Source: Hyphomicrobiales bacterium
GTDB taxonomy: Bacteria; Pseudomonadota; Alphaproteobacteria; Rhizobiales; Beijerinckiaceae
Direction of reading: 5' to 3'
Length of the DNA stretch: 64,000 bases
NCBI GenBank assembly: GCA_019247605.1
Contig: JAFBAS010000127.1
Coordinates: 1 to 64,000, forward strand
Part shown: one piece after another, positions 45,283 through 55,171 of the stretch
Layout: every line of letters starts with the position of its first letter
How positions within the stretch are numbered: the first letter of the stretch is position 1
Position numbers and translations under genes: made by a program
The notes under the pieces: generated by a model
Database searches by the model: none
Told to the model about the DNA's origin: nothing
Seen by the model: only the letters and a program-made list of their open reading frames with translations

Positions 45283-45536
45283 GCTCGTTTCTCCGTGTCC
45301 CAACCGACACACGCCCCAGGGGCAATGTTGGTCAGGGAGGTTTGAACTTTACCCGCGTCGTGCCACACATGATCATGAACGGAGCCAGCGAGCCGCCTCC
45401 TCCAGCCGTTTTGGCCCACTGCAAACGTCAAAGGTCGGATGGGTGCGGCATCGTCGTTGGGCGGCTCTAGTCTCGAGCAGGATGAAATTTTACCATCGGC
45501 GCCATATGCCGGCGATCGGGTTCCAGACAGATCAAG

Positions 45537-46337
45537 ATGAATGACGAAGCATGGAACGATCGCCGGACGTGGAGGCTCGCCGTTCCTGCCTCCCTTATCC
45601 TCCATCTGCTCATTGCCGCAGCTTTGATATTTGGGTTGTCTGAATCGCCGCCGCCGCGGCAGGAAGACGAGGCAATATCGGTAGAGCTCGTGGCCGCGCC
45701 TCAACCACCAAGAAACGACAACGTCCAACCCTACCCGGTCCTTCAGCGCGTCTTCCAATTCGGCGAGAAGGACGCGGGTTCCGTCGTGTCGCCAGACGGC
45801 AATAGTGCAAATGCCGATTCCGGATCGCCTGAGGCTGTCCAGGATCCCGAAAAACGGGACGATGCACGCCCATCAGCCGCCATGACCGCCAGAGCAGAAG
45901 AAGTCCCCCAACTCAGGACCCAGCAAGCGCCTGCCCTCGCCCCAGAGGACGTCGCGAAAGCGCAAAGCCGGCTTCGGCCGGCCAAGATATTGTTCTCACA
46001 ACGTGTCACCGGGAGTGCGACGGCAACAATCGCAATGGGGTATGTTCCGCGCGACATGCGCGTCGCGCGGCTTTGTGCGAGCGAGTTGACAGAGCAGTTG
46101 CGCCATGCGTCACCCTCCTATCCTGCGGAGATCGTGCCTTTCGACCGGCTGAAAGAAGGGACGATCGTCGAAAATTATGGCGCCGTCTTCCGTTCGAATT
46201 GGGCCTGGTACGGTCTGAGCTATCGTTGCGAAGTCGACACGGATGCAACCAAAGTCGTGAGTTTCGCCCTCGACATAGGAACTCGGCTTACGCCCGAGGA
46301 ATGGAGGCGCAAGGGGTGCCCTCCCAATAATTGCTGA
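45537..46337 (+). CDS. DUF930-family protein with TonB-like membrane anchor
   Basis: 266 residues. One N-terminal membrane segment (WRLAVPASLILHLLIAAALIFG) is followed by a Pro/Gln/Ala-rich linker (about 35-145), as in TonB-like proteins. A C-terminal DUF930 domain (about 150-266) includes KILFSQRVTGSATATIAMGY, LCASELTEQLRH, and YRCEVDTDATKVVSFALDIG. Two cysteines (LCASEL; GCPPNNC at the end) may form a disulfide in the periplasm. The role of DUF930 is unknown. Divergent from DUF2147 and convergent with the next lipoprotein gene. Confidence 0.82.
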   Translation: MNDEAWNDRRTWRLAVPASLILHLLIAAALIFGLSESPPPRQEDEAISVELVAAPQPPRNDNVQPYPVLQRVFQFGEKDAGSVVSPDGNSANADSGSPEAVQDPEKRDDARPSAAMTARAEEVPQLRTQQAPALAPEDVAKAQSRLRPAKILFSQRVTGSATATIAMGYVPRDMRVARLCASELTEQLRHASPSYPAEIVPFDRLKEGTIVENYGAVFRSNWAWYGLSYRCEVDTDATKVVSFALDIGTRLTPEEWRRKGCPPNNC

Positions 46338-46385
46338 AGATCACTCCTCGCGCCCAACCAAGCCCTCGCCATTGAGGCAAGCGCC

Positions 46386-47021
46386 TCACTCGCTTGCGGC
46401 ATATCCGAGCGGCTTTGCGCCTGCGCCGACCGCGGCGCCAACCGTCGCTCCTGCGGTTACAGCCTTCGGCGAGAGTTTCACGGCGACCGAAGCCGGCGAA
46501 GTCGCGCCCGCGTTTGCAAGGAAATCGGCGATCCCGTCCATGCTTTTGCCGGCGACGCGCTTGAGCGCCTTGTCGTCGAGCTGTGCCCAAGGATTGGCCG
46601 GATCACCCGCCGTCTCCACTGTCCCGGTGACGCGCTGGGCGCGTCGGTTCGAGGCGTCGAAAACGTCCCAGACATATGCAAGCTCGGTCTTGCCATCTGC
46701 TGCCTGGTCGGCGGTCACGTAGCCCTTGAGGCGAAAGCGCGGCGCCTGCGTGTCGTCGACCAGCGTGACCTGACGATCCGCGGCGGCTTGCACGAGCGCG
46801 GCGGAGAGCGCGCCGGTCACTTCCGCGGGGGGCCCTTCGATCGCCTCGACCGCAATTGGAACGCCCGGAGCCTGCCGTGGCGACACGGAGGATTCAAATC
46901 CCACGTCCTGGCAGCCGCCAAGACAAATGCAAAGCCCGGCGACCATCGCCGCAGTGGAGGCCCCTCTGGTAAACCATAGCCCCCCGATCCGGCGCTGCCG
47001 GACGGTGCCAACTCTTTTCAT
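46386..47021 (-). CDS. Predicted lipoprotein, conserved in outline
   Basis: 211 residues from ATG 47021 with GGAGG upstream (a GTG 18 bp earlier is in frame). Signal with lipobox: TAAMVAGLCICLGGC. The mature domain has a repeating alpha/beta pattern: VPIAVEAIEGPPAEVTGALSA, RFRLKGYVTADQAADGK, ELAYVWDVFDASNRRAQRVTG, then an Ala/Gly-rich tail. The middle resembles small lipoproteins that bind at the outer membrane, but I cannot name the family. Convergent with DUF930; the M24-like gene precedes it by 51 bp on the same strand. Confidence 0.7.
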   Translation of the reverse strand: MKRVGTVRQRRIGGLWFTRGASTAAMVAGLCICLGGCQDVGFESSVSPRQAPGVPIAVEAIEGPPAEVTGALSAALVQAAADRQVTLVDDTQAPRFRLKGYVTADQAADGKTELAYVWDVFDASNRRAQRVTGTVETAGDPANPWAQLDDKALKRVAGKSMDGIADFLANAGATSPASVAVKLSPKAVTAGATVGAAVGAGAKPLGYAASE

Positions 47022-47072
47022 TGCCGCCTCCGCCTGCACTTCTCGATCGGCAGGACTTGAGCGAACATAGCC

Positions 47073-48224
47073 TCAACGGATGACGAGGTCGAGGCTCTTG
47101 CCGTTGATCGGCTCGCAAGCGCTTTCTCCGATCAGAGATGTGCGCCCGAGACACATCGCGGTCGAGCTCTGCGAATCCATCAAGACCATGTGAAGGAACA
47201 TGCTCATTCCTGGCACGAGGACCAAATCATTCCCTTCGTAGAACATTGGCGGGTCCATCCAGGAGGGAGTGAATTTTGCGCCGAGCGAATAGCCGCACGC
47301 GTTGAGCCGATGCGCCGAGAGGCCGTGCCTGTCGAGGATGCGGGCATGCGCCGCGAACACATCGCCGGCCGTTCGCCCCGGCCGTAGCTCCGCTTCGCAG
47401 GCGAGAAGCGCCTCCTTGGCGGCCGCGTGATAGGGCAAATGCAAGGCACGCGGCGCGCCCACCACGTGGGTGCGCATCAAAGCGGCGTGGTAATGGCGCC
47501 AGGTGCCGGCGAATTCGAGCGTGAGTTGATCTTGCGCGTCGAGCTGGCGGCGCCCGGATTTGTAGCGGCAAAGCAGCGCCTCCCCACCCGAGCCGATGAT
47601 GAACTCGTTTGCGGGATAGTCGCCGCCCGCGCGAAAGATCGCATCGTGCATGGCGGCGAGGATTTCGCCTTCATCGACGCCGCCGCGAAGATGGGCCACC
47701 GCGGCGGTGTCGGCGGCATCCGACAACTCGGCCGCGCGGCGCACAAAGCCGATCTCGGCCGGTGATTTCACCGCCCGCAACGCAGGGACGAGCGCCGAGG
47801 CATCATGGAGCTCCGCAAAACCCTCGAATTGCGCCTCGAGCCGACTGCCGTTGCGATGCGTGAGGCCCTGCGTCTCGTATTCGGCGCCGATGCGCTTGCC
47901 GGAAAGGCCGAGCTCCTTTGCGAGTGTCTTGAGCTCTGCGGCCGGAGCAGCGTCCCTGGCATCCTTCCAAATGCGGATATCGTCGATGAGCGAGGTCTGG
48001 CGCGCTTGGCGCAAATCGGCAGAGCGGGTGAGAAGCGCCATGCGCCCATCGGCTTTCACGACGAGGCATTGGAAGAAACAAAAGCCGAAAGTGTCATATC
48101 CCGTAAGCCAATAGAGGCTTTCCTGAGCGAAAAGAAACATGGCGTCGAGGCGATCTCTCGCCATCGCGGCTTGCAGCCGCTCGAGCCTCTGTGCGAATTC
48201 GGTGGGAGCGAAATGCAGGCCCAT
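47073..48224 (-). CDS. M24-fold (creatinase/aminopeptidase-like) protein lacking metal ligands
   Basis: 383 residues; the start ATG 48224 has AGGAG upstream. Creatinase-type N-terminal domain (about 8-140, RLERLQAAMARDRLDAMFLF) and pita-bread C-terminal domain (about 155-383). In metal-dependent M24 enzymes, ligands come as Asp, Asp, His, Glu, Glu. Here the first region reads LEFAGTWRHYHAALMRT (Glu and Ala instead of Asp, Asp), the GHG region reads CGYSLGAKF (no His), and the next Glu position reads MFLHMVLMD. It is therefore metal-free like creatinase, or a binding protein, or a hydrolase of an ectoine/DMSP-type variant. The substrate is unknown. Confidence 0.78.
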   Translation of the reverse strand: MGLHFAPTEFAQRLERLQAAMARDRLDAMFLFAQESLYWLTGYDTFGFCFFQCLVVKADGRMALLTRSADLRQARQTSLIDDIRIWKDARDAAPAAELKTLAKELGLSGKRIGAEYETQGLTHRNGSRLEAQFEGFAELHDASALVPALRAVKSPAEIGFVRRAAELSDAADTAAVAHLRGGVDEGEILAAMHDAIFRAGGDYPANEFIIGSGGEALLCRYKSGRRQLDAQDQLTLEFAGTWRHYHAALMRTHVVGAPRALHLPYHAAAKEALLACEAELRPGRTAGDVFAAHARILDRHGLSAHRLNACGYSLGAKFTPSWMDPPMFYEGNDLVLVPGMSMFLHMVLMDSQSSTAMCLGRTSLIGESACEPINGKSLDLVIR

Positions 48225-48438
48225 CAGCTGCTCCTGTGGCGTTCGGCTTTGCCACCTCTACCGCGCCGGGGCGCCTCGAAACAGCCCCGGCGCGCCGACA
48301 CCCCCGGCGTTGCGACGGGCCGTCCCATTCTCCTCAAAAAGCTTGCGATTGCCGCCGCGCAGTGGTTTCTCCCTGCTCGCGCGAGTAAGATCGAGGTGAT
48401 CGAGCATGACGAGCGGCGAGCGCATGGAGGCTCAAACA

Positions 48439-48615
48439 ATGGCTGAAGCGCAAGGCGCGCCGATTCGGCGCGCCAAAATCGGCGTGGGTCAGGCACGCAG
48501 AGTGCGGGTGGCGCTCATGATCGTCGCGCTCGGCTTCCTGCTTGGCGGTTGCGGGAATTGCGGCGGCTGGACCAACCCTTGGTATCGTGCGGCTCAACCC
48601 CATTCTTGCGAGTGA
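48439..48615 (+). CDS. Small predicted lipoprotein
   Basis: 58 residues from ATG 48439, with GGAGG at good spacing; two earlier ATGs (48406, 48424) are in frame. Basic N-terminus (RRAKIGVGQARRVR), hydrophobic stretch VALMIVALGFLLGG and lipobox Cys, then a Cys/Trp-containing tail (CGNCGGWTNPWYR) of about 20 residues. Small lipoproteins of this kind are common before gapR-like genes, but I do not know its role. It is divergent from the M24-like gene. Confidence 0.6.
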   Translation: MAEAQGAPIRRAKIGVGQARRVRVALMIVALGFLLGGCGNCGGWTNPWYRAAQPHSCE

Positions 48616-48742
48616 CGACGTTCCGGCGGAGGAACGAAGCACGCCTCGCGACGCTTGAGCCAGTCTTCCGCGAATGAAGCGTTGACCTCGGCGGGCCGGG
48701 TATGCGACTGCCTCAGCCCCGTTTCCGAGGAGAGCCGCCGAA

Positions 48743-48988
48743 ATGTCCGATGCCGTTGCGCCTGATCTGCTCAAAGCGTTCGTCGAGCGGATCGAGCGGT
48801 TGGAGGAAGAGAAGACCTCGATCGCTGGCGACGTGAAAGAAGTTTACGCCGAAGCCAAGGCCCAGGGCTTCGACACCAAGATCCTGCGCAAGGTCGTGGC
48901 GCTGCGCAAGCGCGACGCGGCCGAGCGGCGCGAGGAGGAGGAGATCCTCGATCTCTACCTTCAGGCGCTCGGCATGATGGCGGGTTGA
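48743..48988 (+). CDS. gapR: GapR, DUF2312 nucleoid-associated protein
   Basis: 81 residues. The whole protein is the DUF2312 family: [68 protein letters not shown]. It is helical and charged. In Caulobacter, GapR binds overtwisted DNA and stimulates type II topoisomerases near replication and transcription forks. The ATG has GAGGAGAG upstream. pheT starts 10 bp downstream, so the two may be cotranscribed. Confidence 0.93.
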   Translation: MSDAVAPDLLKAFVERIERLEEEKTSIAGDVKEVYAEAKAQGFDTKILRKVVALRKRDAAERREEEEILDLYLQALGMMAG

Positions 48989-48998
48989 AGGCGTCCCG

Positions 48999-51419
48999 AT
49001 GAAGCTCACCTTGTCTTGGCTCAAGGATCACCTCGACACCGAGGCTCCGCTCGATGAGATCGTGGCGGTGCTGACCCGCATCGGGCTCGAGGTCGAGGCG
49101 GTCGAGGACAAGGCCTCAGCGCTCAAGGCCTTCACGATCGCGCGTGTCATCGAGGCGAAGCCGCATCCGAATGCCGATCGGCTGCGCGTCTGCGTCGTCG
49201 ACACGGGTGCGGGTGATCCCGTGCAGGTCGTGTGCGGCGCGCCCAACGCGCGAACCGGCATGATGGGCGTGTTCTCGCCGCCGGGAAGCTACATCCCCGG
49301 CAAGAAGATCACGCTCGGCAAGGGCGTGATCCGCGGCGTCGAATCGAACGGCATGCTCGTCTCCGAGGCTGAACTCGAAATCTCCGACGATCACGATGGC
49401 ATCATCGATCTGCCCCAAGACGCACCGGTCGGCGCTCCCTTCGCCACCTACGCCGGACTCGATGACGCGGTGATCGAGATCAACCTCACCCCGAACCGGC
49501 CGGATGCGGCATCCATCCACGGCATCGCGCGCGACCTTGCCGCGGCCGGGGTGGGCAGGCTCAAGGAGGCACCGATCGCGCCGGTAGCGGCCGGTTTTCC
49601 TTGTCCCATGCCGGTGCATCTCCAATTTTCCGGGACCGATGCGAAGCTCTGCCCGGCCTTTGCCCTTCGCCTCGTGCGCGGCGTCAAATGCGGACCCTCG
49701 CCCGCCTTCATTCAGCGAAGGCTGAGCGCGATCGGCCTTCGTCCGATCAACGCGCTCGTCGACATCACGAACTACATCACCTTCGATCGCGGCCGGCCTT
49801 TGCATGTCTTCGACGCGAAGAAGGTGAAGGGCGCGCTCACCGTGCGGCGCGCCAGGAAGGGCGAGAGATTGCTTGCGCTCGACGGCAAGACCTACACGTT
49901 CGACGAGAGCATGGTGGTGATCGCCGATGAGCAAGGCGTCGAGTCGATTGGCGGCATCATGGGCGGCGAGGCTTCGGGTTGCGACGAGGGCACGAGCGAT
50001 GTGCTCATCGAATCGGCGCTTTGGGATCCGCTCAACATCGCCGAAACAGGGCGCAAGCTCGGTATCAACACGGATGCGCGCTACCGTTTCGAGCGCGGCG
50101 TCGATCCGGCCTTCACTCTTCCGGGCCTCGAGCTTGCGACGCGCATGGTGCTCGACATGTGCGGCGGAGAGGCCTCACAGATCATGCTTGGGGGTGCAAT
50201 TCCCGATCACCGGCGCAGCATCGATTTCCCGCTGAGCGAGACCAAGCGCCTCACCGGGCTCGAGATCGACGACATCGCCGCGCTCACCACCTTGAGCCGG
50301 CTCGGCTTCAGGTTCAGCTCGGAAGATCGCCACGCCACAGTCATTCCACCCTCCTGGCGGCCTGATATCGAAGGCAAGGCCGACCTCGTCGAGGAGATCA
50401 CGCGGATCAGGGGGCTCGACCGCGTGCCATCTACGCCTTTCCCGCGCCTCGAGGCGGCGGTACTCGAGCCGGTGCTCACGCTCGCGCAAAAGCGCGTCTC
50501 GCTCGCGCGCCGCGTGCTCGCGGCACGCGGCATGATCGAGGCAGTCACCTGGTCCTTCATCGGCAAGGAGGAGGCGAAACATTTCGGCGGCGGCGCGCCG
50601 GAGCTCGCTCTCGCGAACCCGATCACCGCCGAGCTTTCCGATATGCGTCCAAGCCTTTTGCCCGGGCTTTTGAGGGCCGCCCAGAAGAATGCGGATAGGG
50701 GGAGGGGGGACATCGCCCTCTTCGAAGTCGGCCAGGTTTTTCACTCCGACGAGCCCGAGGGCCAATCGATGCGCGCTTCAGGCGTGAGACGCGGGCTCGC
50801 CGGGAGCACGGGCGTCGGCCGACACTGGTCGGGCAGCGCGCCTCTCGCCGCGTTCGACGCCAAGGCGGACGCCTTTGCGCTTCTCGAGATGCTCGCCGTT
50901 CCGCTCGGAGGCGTGCAGGTCGTTCCTGGAGGACCGTCCTGGTTCCATCCTGGACGCTCGGCACGATTGCAATTCGGCCCGAAGCTCCAGCTCGGCGCCT
51001 TCGGAGAGCTTCATCCGCGCACGCTCGAGCTTCTCGACGTGAAAGGCCCGGTCGTCGGGTTCGAGATCACGCTCGATCTCTTGCCAGCACCGAAATCGAA
51101 GGGGACGCGCGCAAGAGCCAAGCTCGCCTTGTCCGAGCTCCAGCCCGTGAGGCGTGATTTCGCCTTCCTGGTCGAGAAGACCGCCGCGGCCGGTGACATC
51201 GTGAAGACAGTGCAGAACACCGATCGTACGCTCATTGCCGATGTCGTGGTCTTCGATGTCTATGAAGGCGCGGGACTTGACCCTGAGAGGAAATCTCTTG
51301 CCTTCGAGGTCACGCTGCAGCCGCTCGAGAAGACGCTCACCGATGCCGAAATCGACGCGGTCTCCCGTAAGATCGTCACGGAGGTCTCACGCCGCCACGG
51401 GGCGACGCTCAGGACTTAG
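48999..51419 (+). CDS. pheT: Phenylalanyl-tRNA synthetase beta subunit
   Basis: 806 residues, normal for bacterial PheT. Domains in order: tRNA-binding OB fold (about 39-148, [22 protein letters not shown]), B3/B4 editing domain (about 215-390), B5 domain (about 400-475), the catalytic-like core, and a C-terminal ferredoxin-fold anticodon-binding domain (about 712-805, [16 protein letters not shown]...). It needs PheS (alpha) to charge tRNA-Phe; no pheS is next to it. Directly downstream of gapR (10 bp). The sequence is intact; the separation from pheS is the odd part. Confidence 0.96.
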   Translation: MKLTLSWLKDHLDTEAPLDEIVAVLTRIGLEVEAVEDKASALKAFTIARVIEAKPHPNADRLRVCVVDTGAGDPVQVVCGAPNARTGMMGVFSPPGSYIPGKKITLGKGVIRGVESNGMLVSEAELEISDDHDGIIDLPQDAPVGAPFATYAGLDDAVIEINLTPNRPDAASIHGIARDLAAAGVGRLKEAPIAPVAAGFPCPMPVHLQFSGTDAKLCPAFALRLVRGVKCGPSPAFIQRRLSAIGLRPINALVDITNYITFDRGRPLHVFDAKKVKGALTVRRARKGERLLALDGKTYTFDESMVVIADEQGVESIGGIMGGEASGCDEGTSDVLIESALWDPLNIAETGRKLGINTDARYRFERGVDPAFTLPGLELATRMVLDMCGGEASQIMLGGAIPDHRRSIDFPLSETKRLTGLEIDDIAALTTLSRLGFRFSSEDRHATVIPPSWRPDIEGKADLVEEITRIRGLDRVPSTPFPRLEAAVLEPVLTLAQKRVSLARRVLAARGMIEAVTWSFIGKEEAKHFGGGAPELALANPITAELSDMRPSLLPGLLRAAQKNADRGRGDIALFEVGQVFHSDEPEGQSMRASGVRRGLAGSTGVGRHWSGSAPLAAFDAKADAFALLEMLAVPLGGVQVVPGGPSWFHPGRSARLQFGPKLQLGAFGELHPRTLELLDVKGPVVGFEITLDLLPAPKSKGTRARAKLALSELQPVRRDFAFLVEKTAAAGDIVKTVQNTDRTLIADVVVFDVYEGAGLDPERKSLAFEVTLQPLEKTLTDAEIDAVSRKIVTEVSRRHGATLRT

Positions 51420-51488
51420 ACTGCGGATCGCGAGCTGCGTCGCGGGAGCTTGGCCGTCGATCCGCGTTCTTCCCGCAAACGCACGTGC

Positions 51489-51580
51489 AAGGCGAGGAGG
51501 CCGGGCCGACGCCCGCCCATGACGCGGCAGGCGTTCCCACCTCGTCATCACCGGGCTCCGCCCGGTGATCTACGCCTCCA
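51489..51580. repeat. Dispersed palindromic repeat element, copy 1
   Basis: In the 332 bp gap between pheT and the first ABC binding protein. It contains GGCGAGGAGGCCGGGCC...GCCCATGACGC (51491-51525) and a perfect hairpin ATCACCGGGC-TCC-GCCCGGTGAT (51547-51569) followed by CTACGCC. Related sequences are at 53373-53473 and 58688-58776. The rest of the gap shows no gene. Confidence 0.75.
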
Positions 51581-51751
51581 GTACTTCACATTTGCGCGAA
51601 GACTCGGACATCTTTGGACGATGCGGCTCGTCACGAGCCGTTTCGGCTTGCGTCTTTGGCTAGCCGCTGATCAAATCCTACGCTGCCGTTGGACAAAGGC
51701 ATTATAGAGCGTGCGACCTTGAGGTTGCGCTAACGGCTGGAAGGTGACGCC

Positions 51752-53353
51752 ATGATGCGCAGACGAGATTTCCTCAAAGCCGCCGCCGCGACCTCGATTG
51801 CCGCACCGACGCTTGCGACCCCATCGCTCGTGCTCGGCGCCGAAAATCGGGTGATGAAATTCACACCCCAGGCTGACCTTTCGGTCATCGATCCCGTGTG
51901 GACGACGGCGACGGTGACGCGAAACCACGCTTTTCTCGTGTTCGACACGCTTTACGGCCAGGACGACAGCTATCGCGCCACGCCGCAGATGGCGGAAGGC
52001 GCGACGACCGACAATGACGGCAAGCTGTGGAAGATCGTGCTGCGTCCCGGCCTCAAATTCCATGACGGAAGCGCGGTGCTTGCGAAGGATTGCGTCGCCA
52101 GCATCCAGCGCTGGGGAAAGCGCGACGCCTTCGGCCAGGCGCTCATTGCCGCGACCGACGAGCTATCGGCGCCAGACGACAAGACGATCCAATTCCGCTT
52201 GAAGCGGCCGTTTCCCCTGCTTCCCGACGCGCTCGGCAAATGCACGGCCTATCCGGCTTCCATCATGCCCGAGCGCATCGCCAAGATCGATGCCTACACG
52301 CAAATCACCGAGATGGTCGGCAGCGGGCCGTACAAATTCGTTGCCTCCGAGCGGCTGATCGGGACGCGAACCGTCTATGAGCGTTTCGCCGATTACAGGC
52401 CGCGCGAGAACGGCTCGCCGCAATGGACGTCCGGACCGAAGATTGCGAATTTCGATCGCGTCGAATGGATCACGATACCCGACACCTCGACCGCTGCTTC
52501 CGCCTTGCAGCGAGGTGAGATCGATTGGCTCGAGCAGCCCTCGCCCGATTTGCAGCCCCTGCTCGCCAAGGACAAGACGGTCACGGTGGCCATCAAGGAT
52601 CCGACGGGCGCGATCGCGATCATGCGCATGAACCAGCTCGTGCCCCCCTTCGACAATCCGGCGATCCGTCGCGCGCTTCTCGGCGCGGTCGACCAGGAGG
52701 ACTACATGGTCGCGGTCGCCGGTTCCGACAAGGAAATGTGGAAGACCGGGGTCGGCGTCTTCCTTCCCGGCTCGCCGCTCGAGAACGATGCCGGGATGGA
52801 GCTGCTCAACGGCAAGCGTGACCTCGAGAAGGTGAAGCGAGATTTGAAGGCTGCCGGCTACAAGGACGAGAAGATCGTGATCCTTGGCGTCACCGATCTC
52901 GCGAACCTCAAGGCCGAGGGCGATGTCGGCTCCGACATGCTCGCGAAATGCGGGATGAACGTCGACTACCAGACGATGGATTGGGGCACGGTGGTCGCTC
53001 GGCGTGCCAAGAAGGAGAGCCCCGAGCAAGGCGGCTGGAACATCTTCTTCACCGGCTGGGGCGGCATCGACATGTTGAACCCGGTCGGCCATCTGTCGCT
53101 TCGCGGCAACGGGCTCGATGCGTGGTTCGGCTGGCCGACGGCGCCGAAGCTCGAGGAGCTCCGGCAAGCCTGGATCGAGGCTCCGGACGCGCCAACGCAA
53201 AAGAAGCTCGCAGGCGAGATCCAGAAGCAGGTGTTCATCGACGTACCCTATATCCCGCTCGGCCAGTATTATCTCCCCGTCGCCTTCAAAAAATACGTAA
53301 CGGGTGTGCTCACCGGCTTCCCGATCTTCTGGAACGTGAAGAAGGAAGCGTAG
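51752..53353 (+). CDS. Peptide-type ABC substrate-binding protein 1 (SBP_bac_5)
   Basis: 533 residues. The N-terminus has a twin-arginine-like motif, MMRRRDFLKAAAATSIA, and a signal ending near LVLGAE, so Tat export is likely. The mature part is a family 5 binding protein: VIDPVWTTATVTRNHAFLVF, GLKFHDGSAVLAKD, and RALLGAVDQEDYM. It is closely similar in plan to binding protein 2 (55172-56776), for example FDTLYG versus WDTLYG and the shared PGLKFH..G. It precedes an M81 metallopeptidase and the permease/ATPase genes on the same strand. Ligand unknown. Confidence 0.92.
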   Translation: MMRRRDFLKAAAATSIAAPTLATPSLVLGAENRVMKFTPQADLSVIDPVWTTATVTRNHAFLVFDTLYGQDDSYRATPQMAEGATTDNDGKLWKIVLRPGLKFHDGSAVLAKDCVASIQRWGKRDAFGQALIAATDELSAPDDKTIQFRLKRPFPLLPDALGKCTAYPASIMPERIAKIDAYTQITEMVGSGPYKFVASERLIGTRTVYERFADYRPRENGSPQWTSGPKIANFDRVEWITIPDTSTAASALQRGEIDWLEQPSPDLQPLLAKDKTVTVAIKDPTGAIAIMRMNQLVPPFDNPAIRRALLGAVDQEDYMVAVAGSDKEMWKTGVGVFLPGSPLENDAGMELLNGKRDLEKVKRDLKAAGYKDEKIVILGVTDLANLKAEGDVGSDMLAKCGMNVDYQTMDWGTVVARRAKKESPEQGGWNIFFTGWGGIDMLNPVGHLSLRGNGLDAWFGWPTAPKLEELRQAWIEAPDAPTQKKLAGEIQKQVFIDVPYIPLGQYYLPVAFKKYVTGVLTGFPIFWNVKKEA

Positions 53354-53372
53354 AGGCGGCATGATGCAAACC

Positions 53373-53473
53373 TTCGTCATCACCGGCTTGGTCCGGTGAT
53401 CCACGCCTTGCTTGGACGGCCGAGAAGGCGTGGATGCCGGCGCCCCATCCTCGGGACAAGCCCGAGGACGGGC
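53373..53473. repeat. Dispersed palindromic repeat element, copy 2
   Basis: Between binding protein 1 and the M81 peptidase gene. Two hairpins face each other: ATCACCGG...CCGGTGAT (53379-53400), then CCACGCC and, after a short spacer, AAGGCGTGGATG with a second hairpin CCTCGGG-ACAAG-CCCGAGG (53449-53467) and GACGGGCGTGACG. The outer arms (CGTCAT and the mirrored TGACG) make the whole element an imperfect inverted repeat. Confidence 0.8.
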
Positions 53474-53493
53474 GTGACGTGGGAGAAGTCTCG

Positions 53494-54996
53494 ATGCGTT
53501 TCCTGATCGCGCAATTCTCGCACGAGACGAACACGTTCTCGCCTGTGCCGACACGCATCGAGCGCTTTTGCCGGGACGGTGCGACCCCGCTCTCCGGCGA
53601 AGCGGCGATCGCGCACTACCGCGGCACCGGCACCTGCATGGGCGGCTTTCTCGACGTGGCGCAAAGCGTAGGTGCCGACATTACCGTGCCGATCGCGGCA
53701 AGCGCGCCGCCGAGCGGACCCGTCGAACGTTCGACCTACGAGAATTGCGCCAAGGCCATCACGGATGCGGTGGCAAAAGGCGGCTTCGACGGGCTGCTGC
53801 TCGATCTGCACGGCGCGATGGTGGCCGAGCATGTGGAGGACGGCGAGGGCGAGCTCTTGCGCCGCATTCGCGCCATCGACCCGAAAGTGCCGATCGCGGT
53901 CGCACTCGACATGCACGCCAACATCTATGAGGACATCGTCAAGCTCTCGACGGTGATCGCCGGCTATCACCTTTATCCGCACACCGACATGGCCGAGACG
54001 GCGCGCCGCGCCGGCGCCCTTCTCGTGAAGGCGATCCGCGGCGAAGCGCGCCCGGTGATGGCCTGGGGCAACGTCCCGATGCTTCCCCATGTGATGGCGC
54101 AAGGCACGCATCAGGCGCCGAACAAGGGATTGCAGGAGAAGGTTGCGCGCTGGGAGGAGGACGGCACCGCCCTTTCGGCCGCGCTTTTCGTCGGCTTCTC
54201 GCATGCCGATATTCGCGAGGCGGGCTTGAGCGCCGTTGTGACCACGGATGGCGACCCGATCGCGGCGCGCCGCCTCGTCGACGAGCTCCTGCACGAGGCC
54301 TGGACGGCGCGGCACGATTTCGTCTTCAAGGTCGAGCCCTTGGCGCAATCGGTCGCGCGTGCCAAGGCGATGTCGACCGACAAGGCGCCGATCTTCCTCC
54401 TCGACCATTACGACAACTGTGCTTCGGGCGGGACGATGGACACGACAGCCGTCCTCGCCGAAATCCTGCGCCAAGGCCTCGAGGACCTCGCCTTCTTCGG
54501 CATCTACGATCCGCAAGCGGTGCAAGAGGCGATCGCGGCGGGCGTCGGATCGCGGGTGAAGCTTTCGATCGGCGGCAAGCTTGCGCTTCCGGCGCTCGAG
54601 CGGCCGAACCCGCCGCTCACGGTCGAGGCCACGGTGAAGACGATCTCGATCGGTTCCTTCACGAGCCGCTCGGCCTCGAACCGCGGCGTGAAGACGGTGC
54701 TCGGCCCGACGGTCGTCCTCGATACCGGAAAGGTCGACATCGTGCTCCTCTCCAAGCATGTCGAGCCGACCGCGATCGACATGCTGAGCGTGCTCGGCAT
54801 CGACCCGCGCACGAAGCGCTTCGTCGCCATCAAGAGCCGCGTCCATTGGCGCGCCGATCTCGGCAAGCTCGCCGGCGCCATCGTCGAATGCGCGGGGCTC
54901 GGCGTGTGCACCTCGAACTACGACGAGGTGACGTTCAAGAATGTGCGCCGCCCGATCTTCCCGCTCGACCCGGACACCACCTGGCCGCGGAATTGA
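53494..54996 (+). CDS. M81-family metallopeptidase (MlrC-like)
   Basis: 500 residues from ATG 53494 with GGGAGA upstream; 20 further codons lie in the repeat and are not used. The start reads RFLIAQFSHETNTFSPVPTR, the hallmark of the DUF1485/MlrC family. Further motifs: GLLLDLHGAMVAEHVEDGE, ALDMHANI, AGYHLYPHTDMAET, and LLDHYDNCASGGTMDTTA. Family members are zinc peptidases or hydrolases named after MlrC of microcystin breakdown, but most act on unknown small peptides or amides. It sits between two ABC peptide-binding proteins, so it probably acts on an imported peptide-like compound in the cytoplasm (no signal peptide). Confidence 0.9.
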   Translation: MRFLIAQFSHETNTFSPVPTRIERFCRDGATPLSGEAAIAHYRGTGTCMGGFLDVAQSVGADITVPIAASAPPSGPVERSTYENCAKAITDAVAKGGFDGLLLDLHGAMVAEHVEDGEGELLRRIRAIDPKVPIAVALDMHANIYEDIVKLSTVIAGYHLYPHTDMAETARRAGALLVKAIRGEARPVMAWGNVPMLPHVMAQGTHQAPNKGLQEKVARWEEDGTALSAALFVGFSHADIREAGLSAVVTTDGDPIAARRLVDELLHEAWTARHDFVFKVEPLAQSVARAKAMSTDKAPIFLLDHYDNCASGGTMDTTAVLAEILRQGLEDLAFFGIYDPQAVQEAIAAGVGSRVKLSIGGKLALPALERPNPPLTVEATVKTISIGSFTSRSASNRGVKTVLGPTVVLDTGKVDIVLLSKHVEPTAIDMLSVLGIDPRTKRFVAIKSRVHWRADLGKLAGAIVECAGLGVCTSNYDEVTFKNVRRPIFPLDPDTTWPRN

Positions 54997-55171
54997 TTTG
55001 CCGCTGATCAAATTTCCGTGCGTCTGAGGGCGAAGCGTCAATTTGGCATGGAGCTTGCGAACGCTTTTCGCATGGAGGCGGTAGGGCGTCGTCTTGCCAA
55101 GCGCCTCGTTTGAGAGTGTCATGAGCACAAAGCGGCACCCGAAGCTTCCAGGGACAAAAGAGGTGACAAAG

